Shown: positions 6,541-13,027 of the stretch, piece after piece
Layout of the letters: every line of letters starts with the position of its first letter
Numbering within the stretch: position 1 is the stretch's first letter
Assembly: GCA_003564655.1 (NCBI GenBank)
Contig: PXES01000285.1
Coordinates: forward strand, 1-15,563
DNA: 15,563 bases
Direction: 5' to 3'
Source of the DNA: Paracoccaceae bacterium
GTDB lineage: Bacteria > Pseudomonadota > Alphaproteobacteria > Rhodobacterales > Rhodobacteraceae
Notes under the pieces: generated by a model
Seen by the model: only the letters and a program-made list of their open reading frames with translations
Told to the model about the DNA's origin: nothing
Database searches by the model: none
Position numbers and translations under genes: made by a program

Positions 6541-8966
6541 GCGACCGCCTCGCGCGGGGCGGGCGCGGCTGCGGGTTCGGCCGCGCGCAGAACCAGCATC
6601 CGGTAGCGCATCTGGCCCGCGCGGTAGCCTTCCGTCAGGGCATTGCCGCCGATCATGTTGCCGAACAGCGCCACGCGGGCGAGGCCCACGCGGTCTGCCA
6701 GCGGTCCTGCCCAGCGCAAGGCCCGGTCGCGCAGCCGGTCCAGCCGCAACATGCCGGTCAGATCCGCCTCGGCCTGCAGGGTGAAGCCCGCCGCCCGCGC
6801 GGTTGCGACCAGACCGTCCATGTCGGGCACATGCCCCAGCCGCCAGCCGCGCCGCAGGGCGGACAGCCGCGCCGCTTCCGCGCGGCTCAGTGTCCCCTCG
6901 GGCGCAGCAAGCATGTCATCGACCACGATCAGCGCGCCGCCGGGGCGCAGATGCCGCCGGGCCGCCTGGAGGAAGCGCGTCGCGTCGGGGGCGTGGACAT
7001 GCGACTCGACCGCGACCACCAGATCGGCGCGCGGCAGGGTCATCGGCAGGGTGAAGTCGGACCGCAGGAAGCGGCAGCGCCCGGACAGGCCGCGCGTCGC
7101 GGCGTGGCGTTCGGCCATCTCGACCTGCGCGGCGCTGATGGTGATGCCGCTGAAGGACGCCTCGGGCCAGCGCGCCGCGAGGTCCAGCACCGTGCCGCCC
7201 ACCCCGCAGCCGAGATCGGTGACGCGATCAGGGGGCGCGCCGAGTGCCTCTTCGGCGGCGCGCGCGATCAGGGCGTTGACATGGCGCGCGGCCATCTCGG
7301 GGCTGGTAACGCCCTCGGCCCAGAGCGGGCGGTGGATCGCCAGCGCTGCGCCCGAGCCGCCCAGCGCCAGAAAGCGCCGGGTCGAGGTGTCGTAATACCG
7401 CTCCACCGCATCGGCGCGGGTCGGCGCGTCGAACCAGCGCCACAGCACGGGGGCGGCGAGCAGCGGCAACGCTACAGGCAGAACCAGAAGCCCCGCCAGA
7501 AGTGCCGGCCCCGGCCCGACGATCACCGCCTGCGGGGCCGCGACGGCAGCGACCAGCGCCGCGCCGCCCCAACGTGCGCCGCGTCCGGCCAGTGCGCTGT
7601 CAGCAGCGACCCGCTGCCCCGAGGGCACCCAACCCGCGCTGCGCCCCGCAAGCACCGCCGCGACAAAGCCCGAGCGCCGCAGCATTCCCAGCGGCGCGAA
7701 CAGTGTCGTCAGCCCCAACTCGGCAAGCAGCGCGCGTAACAGCACGCGCCGTCTGGCGGGCCGCCGCAGCGCAGCGCGCCGCGCCAGCACCCCGGAGAGC
7801 TTCGGCGCCAGAAGCAACGCCAGCACGCCCACCAGCGACCAGACCACCCCAACGGTCGCATGCACCGCGCCAGAGCCGGTCAGAAGCACCAGGGCCAGCC
7901 AGATCGGTGCCGACAGGTAGGACGCGATCCCGAGCGCCAGATGCAACCGGCTGATCGGGTGCAGCCCACGCGCCAGCACAAGCCGCAGATGTTGCAGATT
8001 GCCCTGCGCCCAGCGCCGGGCGCGGCGCAGATGTGCGGCAATGGTCTCGGGCGCATCCTCGAACGAGGCGCGGCTCGATGGGCTGATCCGCACGCCCCAG
8101 CCCCGGGCGCGCAGGCGGGCGGCCTCGATGAAGTCGTGGCTCAGCACCTGCCCGCCCATCGGCGCGCGGCCGGGAAGGGCGGGCAATGGCGTGACGCTGG
8201 CGAAGGCCGCAACACGGATCAGCGCATTGTGGCCCCAGTAATTGCCCGCATCGCCGCTCAGCCGTGCGAGGCCACGGGCAAAGACCGGCCCCGCCAGGCG
8301 CGCGGACAGGCTTTGCATCCGGGCAAAGCGGCTTGCGCCCGGGCGCAGCCGGATCGCGGTCTGGATCAGACCCAGCGACGGCTCGTCGGCCATCTGCGCG
8401 CGCATCCCGGCCAGACGCCCAGCGCTGAAGCCGCTATCGGCATCAAGCACCAGCATCGTCTCGTAGTTGGCCCCCCAGCGCTTCAGCCAGTCCTGCAAAT
8501 TGCCGGGCTTGCGGCCTTCTGGGGTGCATCTGTTGCGGTAGGTGATCCGCGCGCCGAGCGGGGCGAGGGCGTCGCGCTCGCGCGCGCGGCCTTTGGCGTC
8601 ACTGTCCGATAGCACGAAGACATCGCAGTCCCGCGCCTGTCCGGTCGCGTCCCGCTCGTGCAGGAAGTCCGCGATCCGCGCGGCCAGCGGTTCGGGCGGC
8701 TCGCCGCAGATCAGCCACAGCACCGCGCAGCGGCCCGGTGCCGCCTCACCCGATGCGGAGTCGCGCGGCGCGGCCCGCATCCCGGCCAGCGCTGTCAGCG
8801 CAGAGACGGCCAGCAATGCCGTGTTGATGCAGAACAGCGCCACGATCAGCACGGCGAGTGCGGGGGGCGTGGTCTCGAGCGCGAGCCCCTGGACCAGAAG
8901 CCAGGCCAGTGCAAGCGTGATCACCGCTGCCCCGGCAAGCACAAGTCGGAAGGCCGACACGGTCAC
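6537..8966 (-). CDS. opgH: Fused OpgH glucan glucosyltransferase and SAM-dependent methyltransferase
   Basis: A single uninterrupted 809-residue frame. Residues 6-62 hold two membrane helices. The family-2 glucosyltransferase domain follows, with DSD at 121-123, LDADS at 174-178, SHDFIEAARLRARGWGV (276-292) and RRARRWAQGN (314-323), the OpgH form of the Q/RXXRW motif. More helices lie at about 345-390, 415-440 and 470-510. From about 521 a class I methyltransferase begins: ERYYDTSTRRFLAL (522-535), SAM-binding DLGCGVGG (584-591) and the late motif HLRPGGALIVVDD (672-684). That domain resembles the cyclopropane-synthase/UbiE/natural-product methyltransferase group, not any usual OpgH part. OpgH builds the glucan from UDP-glucose on the cytoplasmic side; the extra domain should also be cytoplasmic. 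The GTG start at 8966 overlaps the cytochrome b561 stop (GTGA); the frame runs open to 9461, but that part reads as a shadow of the cytochrome gene. Confidence 0.9.
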   Translation of the reverse strand: MTVSAFRLVLAGAAVITLALAWLLVQGLALETTPPALAVLIVALFCINTALLAVSALTALAGMRAAPRDSASGEAAPGRCAVLWLICGEPPEPLAARIADFLHERDATGQARDCDVFVLSDSDAKGRARERDALAPLGARITYRNRCTPEGRKPGNLQDWLKRWGANYETMLVLDADSGFSAGRLAGMRAQMADEPSLGLIQTAIRLRPGASRFARMQSLSARLAGPVFARGLARLSGDAGNYWGHNALIRVAAFASVTPLPALPGRAPMGGQVLSHDFIEAARLRARGWGVRISPSSRASFEDAPETIAAHLRRARRWAQGNLQHLRLVLARGLHPISRLHLALGIASYLSAPIWLALVLLTGSGAVHATVGVVWSLVGVLALLLAPKLSGVLARRAALRRPARRRVLLRALLAELGLTTLFAPLGMLRRSGFVAAVLAGRSAGWVPSGQRVAADSALAGRGARWGGAALVAAVAAPQAVIVGPGPALLAGLLVLPVALPLLAAPVLWRWFDAPTRADAVERYYDTSTRRFLALGGSGAALAIHRPLWAEGVTSPEMAARHVNALIARAAEEALGAPPDRVTDLGCGVGGTVLDLAARWPEASFSGITISAAQVEMAERHAATRGLSGRCRFLRSDFTLPMTLPRADLVVAVESHVHAPDATRFLQAARRHLRPGGALIVVDDMLAAPEGTLSRAEAARLSALRRGWRLGHVPDMDGLVATARAAGFTLQAEADLTGMLRLDRLRDRALRWAGPLADRVGLARVALFGNMIGGNALTEGYRAGQMRYRMLVLRAAEPAAAPAPREAVA

Positions 8967-9514
8967 CGCCCCAGGGGTGGCCAGATATGGCCGAACACCC
9001 CGTCCCGCGCGACCAGATGCTTGAGCGCGGCCCCGATATGCAGCAGGATCAGTGCGACCAGCGGGTAACGAGCCGTCGCGTGAATGGATTTCGCGGTCTC
9101 TGCCAGCGCGTCCGAGCGTGGCACGAAGGTGGAAATCCCCATCGCGTCCAGCGCTTCGATCGGAAAGCCCCCGGCGCGCACCCGGATATAGCCGCTGACC
9201 GCCATAATCAGAAGCAAGGCATAAAGCGTCCATTGCACCAGCTTTGCAACGCTGGCCTGCCAGTCCGGAACCGAAAGCGGCAGCGCGGGCGCGGGGGTCG
9301 CAACTCGCCAGCCGATGCGCAGCATGACCAGCAGCAGGATCAGCACGCCCCCGTTCTTGTGGAGGATGAACAGCAGATCCTGAGTGGAGCGCGCGATCCC
9401 TTGTTGCTGCATGATGACACCGATGGGAATCGTCGCGATGACAATCAGCCCGACCAGCCAATGCAAAGTCCGTGTGACAGCGGGATATCTGGTCGCGCTG
9501 GAACCACGTGCCAT
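8963..9514 (-). CDS. Cytochrome b561 family membrane protein
   Basis: A 183-residue four-helix diheme cytochrome b (CybB/Ni-Fe-hydrogenase b-type family). Expected heme-ligand histidines are all present: H18 in TLHWL, H52 in LHKNGG, H145 in SIHATARY and H159 in LLHIGAALKH. Helices lie at about 17-36, 52-70, 93-111 and 148-168. Such proteins move electrons between the quinone pool and a partner; E. coli CybB oxidises superoxide and reduces ubiquinone. The ATG at 9514 has a strong AGGAG 7 nt upstream; an in-frame extension to 9598 is not family-like. It is the first gene of the OPG operon, joined to opgH by a GTGA overlap. A redox protein there has no textbook explanation. It could be a passenger gene that heads the transcript. 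Confidence 0.9.
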   Translation of the reverse strand: MARGSSATRYPAVTRTLHWLVGLIVIATIPIGVIMQQQGIARSTQDLLFILHKNGGVLILLLVMLRIGWRVATPAPALPLSVPDWQASVAKLVQWTLYALLLIMAVSGYIRVRAGGFPIEALDAMGISTFVPRSDALAETAKSIHATARYPLVALILLHIGAALKHLVARDGVFGHIWPPLGR

Positions 9515-9540
9515 GCCAACTCTCCTGCTTTTCCGAATGC

Positions 9541-9567
9541 TAAATAGTCTGGTCCCCAAGATGGCAA
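9541..9567 (-). promoter_or_regulatory. Candidate promoter for the cytochrome b561-opgH-opgG operon
   Basis: On the minus strand TTGCCA (9567-9562) is followed after 15 bp by TATTTA (9546-9541), the only AT-rich hexamer pair upstream of the cytochrome start. The 15-bp spacing is shorter than the sigma-70 optimum, so this is tentative. The -10 box would lie about 27 bp before the ATG, leaving room for the AGGAG site. Confidence 0.3.
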
Positions 9568-9608
9568 GCGAAAGACGACATTTCAGCCCGGTCGGCAAGA
9601 ATTCGCGC

Positions 9609-9644
9609 GCAGGATGATTGAAAATCGCGATCCCTGCCTAATTG
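9609..9644 (+). promoter_or_regulatory. Control region of the phosphatidyltransferase operon, with an inverted repeat
   Basis: A near-perfect inverted repeat, GCAGGAT (9609-9615) and ATCCCTGC (9630-9637, one extra C), encloses a TTGAAA (9618-9623) that resembles a -35 box. A TAATTG at 9639-9644 could act as a -10 box, though the 15-bp spacing is short. If it does, transcription would begin almost exactly at the ATG at 9651, which has no Shine-Dalgarno sequence, so a leaderless mRNA is possible. The inverted repeat overlaps the putative -35 box and could be an operator. Confidence 0.25.
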
Positions 9645-9650
9645 GTGCGT

Positions 9651-10418
9651 ATGGTCTATTCGCTCGCCATCCCCGCCGACCCTGTCATTCGCCGCGTCCG
9701 GAACCAGGCCGGCGCGGTAATTGGCGTGGCGCTGGTTGCTGCCGCCACGGCGAGTTTCCTGCTTGCCCGGTCGGTCGATGCGCCACATCCCGAGCGCGCT
9801 GTGATGGTAACGCTGCTGGTCGGGATGGCGGGGGCTGTGGCGATTCTGGCGGGGCTGGCGCAGCGCGAGCACTACCCGCACGACCGCCTCGGCGCGGCCA
9901 ATGTGATAACATTGCTTCGCGGCGCGGGGATCGCGCTCATGGCCGGGATGCTGGTGACACCTGTGCAGGCGCTTGGCTGGGGCCTCGCCGCACTGGCGGC
10001 AACTCTGCTGGCTCTGGACGGCGTGGATGGATGGCTCGCGCGGCGCGCGCGCCTGCAATCGGTTTTCGGCGCGCGCTTCGATGTGGAGAGTGATGTTGCT
10101 TTCGCGCTGACCCTCGCGGCGCTTGCGGTCGTTCTCGGCCATGTGGGCGCGTGGTTCCTGCTGATCGGCCTGTTGCGGCCCCTGTTCCTGCTGGCGGGCT
10201 GGTTTGTGTCCGCGCTGCGCGCGCCCTTGCCCGACGCGCGCTGGCGCAGATGGGTCGCGGGCACGCAGATGGGCGCCCAGGTGCTGTTGATTACACCGCT
10301 CGCCGCGCAGCCCTGGGGCAGCGTGTTGGCGGGGCTGTTGCTGGTGGGTCTCGTCCTCTCATTTGCGATCGACATGAGGGCGCTGATCCGGCAGGACCGC
10401 GAGCCATGCTCAGACTGA
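9651..10418 (+). CDS. CDP-alcohol phosphatidyltransferase family membrane protein
   Basis: A 255-residue polytopic protein with the complete family motif D-x2-DG-x2-AR-x8-G-x3-D-x3-D: D123, D126-G127, A130-R131, G140, D144 and D148. The preceding helix-cap sequence GAANVITLLRG (81-91) is also typical. Family members transfer a phospho-alcohol from a CDP-linked donor to an alcohol, making phosphatidylglycerol-phosphate, phosphatidylserine, phosphatidylinositol-phosphate or similar lipids in the inner membrane. The alcohol used here cannot be inferred. An extra helix pair at about 20-70 precedes the core. TTG (9642) and GTG (9645) lie just upstream in frame, but the ATG at 9651 is preferred; none has a clear Shine-Dalgarno. 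It overlaps the next gene by 13 bp, so the two products probably act in one pathway. Confidence 0.87.
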   Translation: MVYSLAIPADPVIRRVRNQAGAVIGVALVAAATASFLLARSVDAPHPERAVMVTLLVGMAGAVAILAGLAQREHYPHDRLGAANVITLLRGAGIALMAGMLVTPVQALGWGLAALAATLLALDGVDGWLARRARLQSVFGARFDVESDVAFALTLAALAVVLGHVGAWFLLIGLLRPLFLLAGWFVSALRAPLPDARWRRWVAGTQMGAQVLLITPLAAQPWGSVLAGLLLVGLVLSFAIDMRALIRQDREPCSD

Positions 10419-12016
10419 TCGTTGCCCTTGCCCTTCTGTATCTGGTTCTGATCCAGCCCAACCATCCTGCGGCGATGACCTGGGGTGCGCTGGCGGTGTT
10501 TCCGCTGGAACTGCCAGTGATCGCCGCCGGCCTGATGCTTGTCGGCCGCGGCGCCGCAGGAGTTGGGCTGCGCGTCGCGCTGGTTGCGGCGATGATGGGC
10601 ATCGCGCTGCTGAAAATCGCCGATTTCGCGACATTCATTGCATATAATCGCGGCTTCAACGTGGTCACGGACCTCAATCTGGTCGAGGCCGGGTGGGTCC
10701 TGCTCTCTGGCAGTATCGGGACCGGGCTTGCGGCGCTGGTTCTGGCCGTTGTGGTTGCTGTCGTGCTGGCCGTGACGCTGGCGTTGTGGTGGGCGACGGG
10801 GGTGCTGACCGGGCTGCCGCTCAGCGGTGGGCAGCGCGTGCTGGCGGGGCTCGCGCTGGTGCCGTTCACAGCCGTCGCCGTGGCCGAGATCGGTCAGGCC
10901 CGTCGCGCGTGGTCGCTGCCTCCTGCAGTCTCGCAGGCGCTGCCGGGCGCGGCCTTTACGGCGCGGGTGGGGCTGGAGCGCGCGCAGCAAATCCGTGAGA
11001 CGCGCGCTGACCTCGCGGCCTTTCGCGACGCCGCGCGCCGCGATGCGATGGTGGGGGCCGGGCCGTTCTGGGGGGCGCTCGACGGGCGCGACGTCTTCCT
11101 CATCTACATCGAATCCTATGGCCGGTCGAGCTTTGAGAACCCGCTCTACATCCCCACCCACACCGCCACCCTGCGCGCCGCCGAGGCGGATCTGGCCGCG
11201 CGCGGGCTGGCCATGCGCTCGGGCTGGGCGACCGCCCCGATGGTCGGTGGGCAAAGCTGGCTCGCGCATGGCAGTGTCGCCGCGGGGATGTGGCTTGATA
11301 CCCAGGGCCGCTACCGCGCCCTGTTGCGCAGCCCGCGCCGGACGCTGTTTCACTTCGCGCAAGAGGCCGGATTGCGCACCGTCGCGATCAAGCCCGCGCA
11401 TGTCTTCGACTGGCCCGAAGGCGACTACTTCGGCTTCGACGCCATCTATAACGCCGCCGATCTGGGCTATGAGGGCGAGCGCTTCAACTGGATCACCATG
11501 CCCGACCAGTTCACCCTCAGGGCGCTGGAGCGGCTGGAGATGGATCGCCCCGAGCGCCCGCCCATGCTGGCGCAGGTGGCGCTGGTCTCGTCCCACGCGC
11601 CCTGGGTGCCGGTGCCCGAACTGGTCGACTGGGACGAGGTCGGCGATGGCACGATCTTTAACCAATGGGCACTTTCTGGTGATCCGCCAGAGGTGGTGTG
11701 GCGCGACAACGACCGGGTGCGCGACCAGTTCCGCCTTGCCGTCGATTACAGCCTGCAGACAGTCATGGACTGGGCCGCCCGCCATGCCGAGGACGCGCCG
11801 CTGATCATCGCGCTGGGCGATCATGAACCCGCGCGCTTCGTGTCGGGGGTAGACGGGTTCGACGTGCCGGTCCACCTGATCGGCCCGCCCGACCTGGTCG
11901 AGCGGTTTGCCGATCTCGACTTCAGCCCCGGTCTGATCCCCGACCCCGACCTGCCTGCGCGGCGGATGGATGCGCTGCGTGATCTGTTCTTGACCACACT
12001 GGGAGACGGCGCCTGA
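10406..12016 (+). CDS. LtaS/OpgB-like membrane phospho-transferase (alkaline phosphatase/sulfatase superfamily)
   Basis: A 536-residue protein with about five N-terminal helices (roughly 1-17, 27-46, 53-80, 97-130, 144-162) and a C-terminal sulfatase-fold domain from about 228, facing the periplasm. This is the architecture of lipoteichoic acid synthase and of phosphoglycerol/phosphoethanolamine transferases. Active-site candidates appear in the expected order: E236 in LIYIESYG, a nucleophile S284 in VGGQSW, H397 in VSSHAPW and D472-H473 in LGDHEPA. These match the metal ligands E, T, D, H and the phosphate-contacting H of LtaS, with Ser replacing Thr. Such enzymes move a phospho-head-group from a phospholipid to a periplasmic acceptor; OpgB does this to OPGs in E. 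coli. ATG at 10406 has AGGA 9 nt upstream and overlaps the previous gene; the stop overlaps the next start (TGATG). The glucan as acceptor is an inference from the neighbouring OPG operon. Confidence 0.85.
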   Translation: MLRLIVALALLYLVLIQPNHPAAMTWGALAVFPLELPVIAAGLMLVGRGAAGVGLRVALVAAMMGIALLKIADFATFIAYNRGFNVVTDLNLVEAGWVLLSGSIGTGLAALVLAVVVAVVLAVTLALWWATGVLTGLPLSGGQRVLAGLALVPFTAVAVAEIGQARRAWSLPPAVSQALPGAAFTARVGLERAQQIRETRADLAAFRDAARRDAMVGAGPFWGALDGRDVFLIYIESYGRSSFENPLYIPTHTATLRAAEADLAARGLAMRSGWATAPMVGGQSWLAHGSVAAGMWLDTQGRYRALLRSPRRTLFHFAQEAGLRTVAIKPAHVFDWPEGDYFGFDAIYNAADLGYEGERFNWITMPDQFTLRALERLEMDRPERPPMLAQVALVSSHAPWVPVPELVDWDEVGDGTIFNQWALSGDPPEVVWRDNDRVRDQFRLAVDYSLQTVMDWAARHAEDAPLIIALGDHEPARFVSGVDGFDVPVHLIGPPDLVERFADLDFSPGLIPDPDLPARRMDALRDLFLTTLGDGA

Positions 12017-12873
12017 TGCGCGCACTGGCGCGCCTTGGCGCGACGCTGATCCTGCTGGGTGCCATCGCCTGGTTGGTCGCGCCGCAGGATATCGCGCAAG
12101 AACTGCGGCGCATCGCGCCGGGCTGGCTGGCGCTGGCCATTCTGGCGCTGTGGGGGCAGATCCTGCTCTCGGCGCTGCGCTGGCAGGTCACCACGCGGGC
12201 GCTGGGTGGCCGCGTCGGGCGCGGCCGGGCGGTCCGTGAATACGGGTTGTCAGTGGCGGCCAACACGTTCCTGCCGGGCGGCGTGACCGGCGATCTGGCG
12301 CGGGTGCTGCGCGCGCGGCACATGGGCTGGCGGCTGGCGGCGGCCTCGGTTGTGATCGAGCGGCTGGCGGGACAGGTGGCGCTGGGCCTCGTCGCGCTGG
12401 CAAGCGCAGTGGTGTGGCTGGGGCCGCTGAAAGGGCTGGCGCTTGGCGTGGCCGTCGTGGCGGGCGCAGCGCTGGCGGCGCAGCTGCTGCCCGGGCCGCG
12501 CAGGACGCTGCGCCGGGCCTGGACGGCGGAGGGCGTCGCCCCTGCGCAAATCACGCTGACACTGGCGATCCTGATGCTCAACCTCGGCGGGATCTGGGCC
12601 TGCGCGCGGGCGGTGGGGCTGGCGCTGTCGGTCGAGGCGACACTGGCGCTGCTGCCCCTGACGCTGCTGGCGATGCTCCTGCCGCTGACGATCAACGGCT
12701 GGGGCCTGCGCGAGGGGGTCGCCGCGGCGCTCTGGCCGCTCTGGGGCGTGGCGGCGGCGCAGGCGGTGGCGGCCTCGGTCGCCTTCGGGCTGGCCTGCAT
12801 GGGCGCAGCGCTGCTGGGGCTCTTGCCGCTTGCGCTGTCGCGCGCGGCCACCCCGCGTCCCGATCCGGGCTGA
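12016..12873 (+). CDS. Flippase-like protein of the LPG-synthase transmembrane family (UPF0104/AglD2-like)
   Basis: A 285-residue polytopic membrane protein matching the transmembrane part of lysylphosphatidylglycerol synthases, without the cytosolic aminoacyl-transferase domain. Landmarks are LLSALRWQVTTRALGG (50-65), FLPGGVTGDLARVLRAR (84-100) and INGWGLREG (225-233). Stand-alone members are common in bacteria and archaea and are linked with moving lipids or lipid-linked sugars across membranes, though few have a proven substrate. The TGATG overlap with the phospho-transferase gene, and GGGAG about 10 nt before the ATG, indicate coupled translation. Together the three genes look like a pathway in which a lipid is made, presented to the periplasm and used as a head-group donor. 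It ends this operon; no clear intrinsic terminator follows. Confidence 0.87.
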   Translation: MRALARLGATLILLGAIAWLVAPQDIAQELRRIAPGWLALAILALWGQILLSALRWQVTTRALGGRVGRGRAVREYGLSVAANTFLPGGVTGDLARVLRARHMGWRLAAASVVIERLAGQVALGLVALASAVVWLGPLKGLALGVAVVAGAALAAQLLPGPRRTLRRAWTAEGVAPAQITLTLAILMLNLGGIWACARAVGLALSVEATLALLPLTLLAMLLPLTINGWGLREGVAAALWPLWGVAAAQAVAASVAFGLACMGAALLGLLPLALSRAATPRPDPG

Positions 12874-12931
12874 GCGGCACGAGACATTCCGGCCACGCGC
12901 GTAGCATGATGGACCCCGCCGCGCTGGCCCG

Positions 12932-12937
12932 TATACT
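12932..12937 (+). promoter_or_regulatory. Candidate -10 box upstream of the GH31 gene
   Basis: TATACT lies in an otherwise GC-rich gap, 95 bp before the GH31 start. The matching -35 region (about 12909-12914, ATGGAC) is poor, so an activator or a different sigma factor may be needed. Transcription from about 12944 would place the 12945-12962 hairpin at the very 5' end of the message. Confidence 0.3.
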
Positions 12938-12944
12938 GCCCTGC

Positions 12945-12962
12945 GCGACGCTTCGCGGTCGC
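12945..12962 (+). promoter_or_regulatory. Leader hairpin just upstream of the leader-ORF ribosome site
   Basis: GCGACGC (12945-12951) pairs with GCGGTCGC (12955-12962) with a single G bulge and a TTC loop. The structure ends four bases before the GAGGGAG ribosome site (12967-12973). No T-run follows, so it is not an intrinsic terminator. It could stabilise the 5' end, tune initiation, or be an operator in DNA form. Confidence 0.3.
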
Positions 12963-12982
12963 ACAAGAGGGAGCCAGACGCC

Positions 12983-13027
12983 GTGCGAGCCAATTCCGAT
13001 ACTTTCGCGCCCGAGCGCTCCGCCTGA
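12983..13027 (+). CDS. Putative 14-residue leader peptide coupled to the GH31 gene
   Basis: A GTG codon 9 nt after a strong GAGGGAG opens a 14-codon frame (MRANSDTFAPERSA) whose TGA overlaps the GH31 ATG as TGATG. The GH31 start has no Shine-Dalgarno of its own, so ribosomes finishing this short frame would be the natural supply for GH31 translation. The peptide resembles nothing I know and has no amino-acid run that suggests attenuation. The two frames are offset, so it is not simply an N-terminal extension of GH31. It could be a chance frame. Confidence 0.4.
   Translation: MRANSDTFAPERSA

Noticed and set aside
8967..9461. Open extension of 165 codons in front of the OpgH start
   Set aside because: It lies wholly inside the cytochrome b561 gene in another frame, is rich in Arg/Ala/Gly without membrane or OpgH features, and the GTGA overlap at 8966 gives a better start.
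9872..12025. Very long minus-strand open frame (717 codons) opposite the phospho-transferase
   Set aside because: Its translation is Gln/Arg/His/Pro-rich with no domain, and it is the complement of genes with clear motifs; long antisense frames are expected at this GC content.
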